DNA of 55,839 nucleotides from JBHICC01 sp046759385 (lineage in GTDB: Bacteria; Pseudomonadota; Gammaproteobacteria; Acidiferrobacterales; SPGG2): contig JBHICC010000015.1 of assembly GCA_046759385.1 (NCBI GenBank), positions 1 to 55,839 on the forward strand, given 5' to 3'. A program made the position numbers and the translations under genes. Shown here one piece after another: positions 50,758-55,839 of the stretch (positions are counted from its first letter, which is position 1; each line of letters starts with the position of its first letter). The notes below the pieces were generated by a model. It worked only from the letters and a program-made list of their open reading frames with translations, did not search any database and had not been told where the DNA came from.

Positions 50758-51199
50758 GGGCGGCTGGTCTCCACGTAGCGCTTTAGGGCCGATATACGGA
50801 AGTTACCCGAGTCTTGCGCTGACTGCACGCCTAGGCATGACGTGCGCCGACCGCCAGCGCCCATGCGTGGACAGGCGGCGTGCCGCCACCCCGGCTTCCG
50901 CGACGTGCCCGAGCGATGGCGGCCCGGGCCGTTGTTCTGCATAGGCAAGCCTCCATTTGGGCGCGCCCATATGGCGAGCCCCGACCGTGCCCTGACCGGT
51001 CTGCCTAGACGAGTAGGAAAAGGCTGTATCTTAGGGTTGCAATCGCTCTATTTGTCGATGGCGTGCGCCGGAGCACTCAGCACCGGGAAAGATAAGGTAA
51101 CCCTACTGGTGAAATACAGCCTTTTCCCACTTTCGACGTAGCGCTGACAGAAGCACGCTGTGTCACGTAGAACAACCAATAACGATCTCGATACGCGCT
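50758..51199. other. Gene-free stretch between kinase and gspE, with a long inverted repeat
   Basis: About 440 bases with no long gene between two divergently transcribed operons, so it must carry both promoters. The notable element is the inverted repeat 51016-51127, listed separately. No clear promoter boxes for gspE were assigned. Confidence 0.45.
51016..51127. repeat. Long bipartite inverted repeat
   Basis: GGAAAAGGCTGTAT (51016-51029) is the exact complement of ATACAGCCTTTTCC (51114-51127). Just inside, TAGGGTT (51032-51038) matches AACCCTA (51099-51105). About 60 bases lie between, with smaller internal stems such as GTGC/GCAC. No flanking target duplication or transposase is seen. It could be a structured leader RNA, a protein-binding cruciform or a remnant of a miniature transposable element. 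Confidence 0.55.
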
Positions 51200-52924
51200 A
51201 TGGCTGAACGAGTCCAACAGGAAACTGAGGGAACGCTAGACGAACAGCTAGCGGAATTCCTCATCGCGCGTGCAAAACTCCGGGATGCGGACTGCGCGCG
51301 GCTTAGACGTGTCCAACAAGAGCAAGAGAATCATCAGCCGCTTTCACGTCTGCTCGTTAAACTAGGAATCGTTTCTGAGCGCGACACGGCTGAAGCGCTG
51401 TCACAGTTACTCGAGCTCCCGCTCGCACAAAGCACAGACTATCCTGATCTCAGCCCGCTCAACGGCAGCATACCGATCCGCTTCCTCAAACAGCACCTGG
51501 CCATCCCGATCACTGTGGATGACGAAAAGGTCATCGTCGCCATGGCGGACCCCCAAGATAGCTACTCGCTTTCAGCGTTGAGCGTTGCTTGTGGGAAGCC
51601 GGTGGTGCCGTGGGTCGGAATTCCGTCAGAGATTGAGACGGCCATTGAGCGCCTGCACGGCGATGGCAAGTCCCGCATGGGCCAGATACTCGAGAGCGTC
51701 GATGCCAATGAGCACGTCACCGAAGATGATGTCGATCAGCTTAAAGACATGGCGAGTGAAGCGCCGGTCATACGCTTGGTTAGCTTGATTATTCAGCGAG
51801 CGAGCGATGCCGGTGCCTCAGATATTCATGTCGAACCGTTCGAGGATCGTCTAAAAGTGCGCTACCGCATCGATGGTGTGTTGCGGGACGTTGAAGCACC
51901 GCCCGCACACTTCACGGCTGCGGTGATCTCTCGCGTCAAGATCATGGCGAATCTCAACATCGCCGAGCGCCGACTGCCTCAGGATGGACGCATTCGATTA
52001 CGCGTCCAGGGTAAAGAGCTCGATGTGCGCGTTTCCACAGTGCCGACGATGCATGGTGAAAGCGTGGTCATGCGCTTATTGAACCAAGAAACGGTCACCC
52101 TGGATTTCACTGCGCTGGGTTTTGCCGATCACACACTGAGTAAATTTTCCGAAGTGCTCACGCTTCCCTACGGCATGATTCTTGTTACCGGTCCCACCGG
52201 CAGTGGCAAGTCGACCACGCTCTATACGGTCTTAGATAAGCTCAACACTGCCGAGCGCAAGATCATTACTGTCGAGGACCCGGTCGAGTATCAACTCGAA
52301 GGGGTGAATCAAATACAAGTCAAGCCCGCGATCGGCTTGACGTTTGCTAACACGCTGCGGTCCATCGTGCGACAAGACCCTGACGTAATCATGGTCGGCG
52401 AGATGCGCGACCTGGAGACTGCGCGCATTTGTGTGCAGTCCGCATTAACCGGCCACCTGGTGCTATCCACTTTGCACACCAATGATGCAGCAAGCAGCGT
52501 GACCCGACTGATCGAGATGGGTGTCGAGGACTACCTATTGACCTCCACAGTGAACGCGGTAATTGGCCAGCGTCTGGTGCGTGTACTTTGTTGCGACTGC
52601 CGCGCTGTGTACGAGCCACTAACCGAAACCGTGAAGAAGACCGGCCTGGAACGGTTTGTACGCGAGGGGTCGCTCGCGCTCTACAAACCCGTCGGCTGCG
52701 AGCACTGCAATGGCACGGGCTACCGTGGTCGAACCGCGATCCTCGAGCTTCTGGTTATAGCTGACCCCATTCGACGTTTGGTTCTGCAGCATGCGGACGC
52801 AAGCGATATCCAACGGACCGCGCTCGGGGAAGGTATGCACACGATGTATGAAGACGGGCTACGCAAAGCCGTTGCCGGTACGACCACGATAGAAGAAATC
52901 ATGCGCGTAACGTACGAAGGTTGA
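51200..52924 (+). CDS. gspE: Type II secretion system ATPase GspE
   Basis: Cytoplasmic ATPase that drives the secretion pseudopilus, 574 residues. N-terminal domains (N1E-like/MshEN, about 10-155), then the catalytic part with Walker A GPTGSGKST (331-339), the Asp box, Walker B region VGEMRDLETA and the His box. The tetracysteine zinc element is present as CCDCRAVYEP and CEHCNGTGYRGR. Type IV pilus PilB is a near relative, but the following gspF and pseudopilin genes place it in type II secretion. First gene of the visible cluster; no obvious ribosome site precedes it. Confidence 0.94.
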   Translation: MAERVQQETEGTLDEQLAEFLIARAKLRDADCARLRRVQQEQENHQPLSRLLVKLGIVSERDTAEALSQLLELPLAQSTDYPDLSPLNGSIPIRFLKQHLAIPITVDDEKVIVAMADPQDSYSLSALSVACGKPVVPWVGIPSEIETAIERLHGDGKSRMGQILESVDANEHVTEDDVDQLKDMASEAPVIRLVSLIIQRASDAGASDIHVEPFEDRLKVRYRIDGVLRDVEAPPAHFTAAVISRVKIMANLNIAERRLPQDGRIRLRVQGKELDVRVSTVPTMHGESVVMRLLNQETVTLDFTALGFADHTLSKFSEVLTLPYGMILVTGPTGSGKSTTLYTVLDKLNTAERKIITVEDPVEYQLEGVNQIQVKPAIGLTFANTLRSIVRQDPDVIMVGEMRDLETARICVQSALTGHLVLSTLHTNDAASSVTRLIEMGVEDYLLTSTVNAVIGQRLVRVLCCDCRAVYEPLTETVKKTGLERFVREGSLALYKPVGCEHCNGTGYRGRTAILELLVIADPIRRLVLQHADASDIQRTALGEGMHTMYEDGLRKAVAGTTTIEEIMRVTYEG

Positions 52925-52930
52925 CGCAAG

Positions 52931-54151
52931 ATGCCCCTATATCAATACAAGGCAGTAACCACGGATGGCGAGCTGCTGGAGGGTGAGATGGAAGGTAGTG
53001 ACCAAGACATGGTGATCGCCCGCATCCAGGAGTCCGGTTACATACCGATCCATGCCAAACAGGTCGGCGTAGAGGGCTTCGCGTTTCGATTTCGTTCGCC
53101 ACTGTTTCGGGCGCGCCACATCTCGCGGCGTGAGCTCGCGCTATTTACGCAAGAGCTTGCCTCGTTACTCCATGCCGGCCTACCACTCGATCGTGCTTTG
53201 CAAATCATGATTGATGTTACTGATAGCAACGATGTGCGTCGGTTGACAAGCAGCGTGCAGGAGGCGGTGAGGAGTGGAGCAGCGTTGTCGGCTGCGCTCG
53301 AGGCGCAAAGAGGAACCTTCTCTCGGTTCTACGTGAACATGATCCGAGCCGCGGAAGCGGCCGGCACCCTCGATGCCGGGTTAGCGCGTTTGTCGGAGTA
53401 CTTGGAACGCACCAAAGCGCTCAAAGACAACGTACTCTCCGCGCTCATCTATCCGGTGATACTGGTTAGCGTTGCAGGCGTATCGCTGTTCATCCTCATG
53501 ACCTATGTTGTGCCGCAGTTTACCGGGCTGTTTGAAGATGCGGGCGGCGCATTACCTCTGTCGACTCAGGTGGTGATCGGTGTCGCCGACGTGCTCAGAG
53601 ACTATGGGTGGCTTGTCCTTGCCGTCGTCGCAGGTATCGTCTTTGCCGTTCGTCTTCAGCTTGCGACGGCCTTGGGCCGCCGGCGATGGGACCGATGGTT
53701 GCTACGGACACCGCTGGCCGGTGATCTCATCAAGAAAATGGATATGGCGCGGTTCAGTCGCAGCGTAGGCGCATTGCTTGCCAGCGGCGTGCCACTGCTA
53801 ACTGCGCTATCCATTGCGAAAGATATCCTTGCTAACCGTGTGCTGTCTGAGGCGCTGGAGAATGCTGCCGAGAACTTGAAGGCCGGGCGGAGTCTGGCAG
53901 AACAGTTGATGGCAACGGGCTTGTTCCCTGCGCTCGGATTGCAAATGGTCAAGGTCGGTGAGGAGACCGGGCGACTCGAGGAAATGCTGTTTCGTGTTGC
54001 CGATGTCTATGATCGCGAAGTGGCGACAGCGATACAGCGACTACTCGTGCTACTTGAGCCCATTCTTATCGTCGGACTGGGTATCGTAATCGCCGGCATC
54101 ATCATGTCGATTTTGGTCGCGATACTAAGTGTTAACGAGCTTCCGCTGTAG
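52931..54151 (+). CDS. gspF: Type II secretion system inner-membrane protein GspF
   Basis: 406 residues of the platform protein around which the pseudopilus assembles. Two cytoplasmic T2SSF domains, each with the pattern LFTQELASLLHAGLPL and, later, FSRSVGALLASGVPLL, alternate with hydrophobic helices (near VILVSVAGVSLFILMTY, LVLAVVAGIVFAV and LIVGLGIVIAGIIMSILVAIL). Starts 6 bases after gspE. Confidence 0.94.
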   Translation: MPLYQYKAVTTDGELLEGEMEGSDQDMVIARIQESGYIPIHAKQVGVEGFAFRFRSPLFRARHISRRELALFTQELASLLHAGLPLDRALQIMIDVTDSNDVRRLTSSVQEAVRSGAALSAALEAQRGTFSRFYVNMIRAAEAAGTLDAGLARLSEYLERTKALKDNVLSALIYPVILVSVAGVSLFILMTYVVPQFTGLFEDAGGALPLSTQVVIGVADVLRDYGWLVLAVVAGIVFAVRLQLATALGRRRWDRWLLRTPLAGDLIKKMDMARFSRSVGALLASGVPLLTALSIAKDILANRVLSEALENAAENLKAGRSLAEQLMATGLFPALGLQMVKVGEETGRLEEMLFRVADVYDREVATAIQRLLVLLEPILIVGLGIVIAGIIMSILVAILSVNELPL

Positions 54152-54225
54152 CGTAGCTCTGTGGAAAGACTCGGACGGCGAGAGAGTTGAGTTACTGCGA
54201 TAAATCGTTTTGGGAGAGTTAAGAA

Positions 54226-54663
54226 ATGAACGCTTTATTTAATGTAGAAGCCAGGAACGCGCGCGGGTTTACCCTGCTTGAGCTTCTCGTGGTGTTGGTG
54301 ATTCTGGGCTTGCTTGCAGGGCTGGTCGCTCCGCGCGTGATGAAGCACGTGGGCGAGTCCAAGACGAAAACGGCGCGACTACAAATCGAAGAATTGGGCA
54401 CTGCGCTCGATGTCTACCGGCTTGAGCTCGGTCGCTATCCGAGCAACGACGATGGTTTAGTGGCGCTGGTGCAACCACCGGCAGGCGTCGACGCGTGGGA
54501 TGGACCCTACCTAAGGAAACGGGTCGTGCCCAAGGATCCGTGGGGCAACGACTACCGCTACCGCGCGCCCGGGGAACACGGGCCATATGACCTTTACTCG
54601 TTGGGCGCAGATAACGCCGAAGGTGGCGAGAGCGAGAATGGCGATGTCTTGGGTTGGAGATAA
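54226..54663 (+). CDS. gspG: Major pseudopilin GspG
   Basis: Main subunit of the type II pseudopilus, 145 residues. Prepilin leader with cleavage after Gly in ARGFTLLELLVVLVIL, the Glu at +5 and a long hydrophobic helix. The C-terminal GspG signature includes calcium-site-type Asp residues and YPSNDDGLVALVQPP, then DPWGNDYRYRAPGEHGPYDLYSLGADN, which is highly typical. It lies 74 bases after gspF. Confidence 0.95.
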   Translation: MNALFNVEARNARGFTLLELLVVLVILGLLAGLVAPRVMKHVGESKTKTARLQIEELGTALDVYRLELGRYPSNDDGLVALVQPPAGVDAWDGPYLRKRVVPKDPWGNDYRYRAPGEHGPYDLYSLGADNAEGGESENGDVLGWR

Positions 54664-54685
54664 CGCGTTCCGACAAAGCATCATA

Positions 54686-55147
54686 ATGCAAGCAGTTAGA
54701 TCCCGGGCAAAGGTCTGCAAAGGCTTCACCTTGCTTGAACTACTGGTTGTGCTGGCGATCGCGTCGGCCCTGGTCGCCATCGTCGTCCCGCAGTTTTCCG
54801 GAGTGATGGCGACATTGGAGCTAAAAAGCAGCGTGCGGGAACTCGCCTCGGCCCTGCGACAAGCGCGCAGTCAAGCAATCGCGCAACGGCATCATGTTGC
54901 AGTGACGTTGAATGTTGAGCGTCGCACATATGAAACCAGTGGCGTCACCCAACGGCATACGTTGCCTTCAGCACTCAAGCTGAAGCTGCTGACGGCCAAA
55001 AGCGAAATAGTCAATGAGACCGTAGGTGCGATTCGTTTTTTCGCCGACGGTAGCTCAACCGGCGGACAAATTAAGCTGAGCACGGACGGTCATGCGCACG
55101 TTATCGATGTGAAATGGCTTACAGGCAGGGTCAGTATTCATGATTAG
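54686..55147 (+). CDS. gspH: Minor pseudopilin GspH
   Basis: About 153 residues from ATG 54686. Prepilin leader ending CKG, then FTLLELLVVLAIASALVAIVVPQF, followed by a globular GspH/FimT-like domain with LRQARSQAIAQRHHVAVTLNVERRTYE. An alternative ATG at 54644 overlaps the end of gspG and would lengthen the leader to 27 residues; the shorter leader is more usual. The stop overlaps the gspI start by 8 bases. Confidence 0.88.
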   Translation: MQAVRSRAKVCKGFTLLELLVVLAIASALVAIVVPQFSGVMATLELKSSVRELASALRQARSQAIAQRHHVAVTLNVERRTYETSGVTQRHTLPSALKLKLLTAKSEIVNETVGAIRFFADGSSTGGQIKLSTDGHAHVIDVKWLTGRVSIHD

Positions 55148-55550
55148 CGGTTCACGCAAAATTAAGAACTGCGCGGGCTTCTCGCTACTCGAAGTTGTAG
55201 TCGCGTTTGTCGTTCTTGCCTTAGTGTTGGGCGTGCTCTACCAGGTCTTCTCGTCGACCGCTCGCCGCGCGGATCTTGTAGCGCAATACCACCACGCAGT
55301 GCTGCTGGCAGATTCGAAGCTGACTGAAATCGCGGCAGACAACCGTTTGCCGGCGGGCGCGGCCACCGGCGAGTTCGATGCGCGCTACCGCTGGGAAAGT
55401 CACATCACGCCGTATCGATGGAACGCAAGTACCACGGCTGAAGAGCCTGGATTCGTTCCCTATGGGATCACTGTGAGAGTCTTTTGGCAAAGGCATAACA
55501 AGAAGCGCTCGGTCACGATGACGACGGTGCGCGTGAGGAAAGCGGGATGA
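55140..55550 (+). CDS. gspI: Minor pseudopilin GspI
   Basis: 136 residues. Prepilin leader with Gly before FSLLEVVVAFVVLALVLGVLYQVF, then a short domain with LADSKLTEIAADNRLPAGAATG, the GspI signature that supports tip assembly. Overlaps both neighbours by a few bases, showing a single translation unit with gspH and gspJ. Confidence 0.9.
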   Translation: MISGSRKIKNCAGFSLLEVVVAFVVLALVLGVLYQVFSSTARRADLVAQYHHAVLLADSKLTEIAADNRLPAGAATGEFDARYRWESHITPYRWNASTTAEEPGFVPYGITVRVFWQRHNKKRSVTMTTVRVRKAG

Positions 55551-55839
55551 GGACGTCTGGCATACCCTTTCAGCGCACTGGGATCGCTGGGTTTACGCTG
55601 CTTGAGCTAATCATTGCGCTTGTCATTCTCAGCACGATGCTAATGTTGTTGTTCAACGGCCTGCGGCTTGGCGCGCGTGCGTGGGACACTGTCGAAGAGC
55701 GAACGACCGCACTTCAAGACGCGCATCTCGGGCAGCTGTTGATTAGACGGCAGCTCGAGCAGGCCCACGCTTTGACGCTTGAAGGCGAAGACGGCGAGAG
55801 ACGAATCACATTCTTCGGTGACTCGCGCTCGGTTCGATT
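55547..55839 (+). CDS. gspJ: Minor pseudopilin GspJ (3' end missing)
   Basis: Starts at ATG 55547, overlapping the gspI stop as ATGA, and runs off the window. 97 residues are visible. Prepilin leader, with Gly before FTLLELIIALVILSTMLML, then a start of the globular part with RRQLEQAHALTLEGEDGER. The position and the RRQLEQA segment fit GspJ. GspK, GspL and GspM would be expected next, outside the window. Confidence 0.85.
   Translation, partial: MRTSGIPFQRTGIAGFTLLELIIALVILSTMLMLLFNGLRLGARAWDTVEERTTALQDAHLGQLLIRRQLEQAHALTLEGEDGERRITFFGDSRSVR

Noticed and set aside
1..55839. CRISPR array, tRNA, rRNA, transposase, integrase or phage genes
   Set aside because: Nothing recognisable was found by reading; no repeat-spacer pattern and no cloverleaf-like sequence stood out.

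Overview
The window reads as chromosomal DNA of a Proteobacterium, most likely an uncultivated gammaproteobacterium or a close betaproteobacterial relative. I infer this from a gspEFGHIJ type II secretion cluster, a MerR/MerF mercury pair, a consensus CRP-type site, the DUF6502-DUF5666 gene pair, Shine-Dalgarno starts and moderately high GC. No rRNA, tRNA, CRISPR array, transposase, integrase or phage gene was recognised, so this looks like a metabolic region and not a mobile island.

Layout. (1) 1-5116: the end of a peptide/nickel-type ABC importer (two permeases and a fused double ATPase), then a CBS-domain protein and a glutathione transferase. (2) 5180-9642: a carbohydrate-type ABC importer with a Tat-dependent binding protein, behind a good sigma70 promoter and an internal hairpin. 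(3) 9864-19095: a peroxiredoxin-like protein, a 2-hydroxyacid dehydrogenase, a three-part TRAP importer of the 2-oxoacid type, an amidase, a 58-residue membrane protein, a ketopantoate-reductase-like enzyme and an FAH-family enzyme. (4) 19341-20237: a minimal mercury-type cluster (merF, a GDCCxC-type cysteine protein, divergent merR) around a textbook 19-bp-spacer MerR promoter. (5) 20432-23418: a zinc-ribbon/coiled-coil gene and a DUF6502-DUF5666 operon, each behind a promoter whose -10 box lies in the same palindrome, TTTGGGA-N6-TCCCAAA. (6) 23527-37394: a HicB-like protein, an exported JAMM-like protein, a fused FAD/Fe-S 2-hydroxyacid dehydrogenase, serine-glyoxylate aminotransferase, a tartronate-semialdehyde-reductase-like enzyme, an enoyl-CoA hydratase/CoA transferase/DapA-like operon, a second CoA transferase, an FlK-like thioesterase and an orphan CoxL-like molybdoenzyme. 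(7) 37539-42961: small proteins, a metallo-beta-lactamase-fold hydrolase, an NfeD-like protein, a second ketopantoate-reductase paralog, an ATP-grasp ligase and a CRP-site-controlled 36-residue membrane protein. (8) 43087-46179: an operon of a SAF-domain dehydrogenase, hydroxypyruvate isomerase and a beta-hydroxyacid dehydrogenase. (9) 46435-50757: a small exported protein, then a four-protein phosphorelay (PAS histidine kinase, CheY-like receiver, HPt, OmpR-type regulator). (10) 51016-55839: a long inverted repeat, then gspE-F-G-H-I-J, the last cut by the window edge.

How the genes fit. Most enzymes handle small oxidised acids: glyoxylate, hydroxypyruvate, tartronate semialdehyde, 2-hydroxyacids, 2-oxoacids and CoA thioesters. 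Together with three high-affinity importers this suggests scavenging and oxidation of organic acids, peptides or amides and sugar acids. Glyoxylate carboligase, the usual partner of hydroxypyruvate isomerase, is absent. The least described parts are the shared palindromic promoter of region 5, the CRP-type promoter of region 7, the inverted repeat before gspE and the JAMM-like exported protein.
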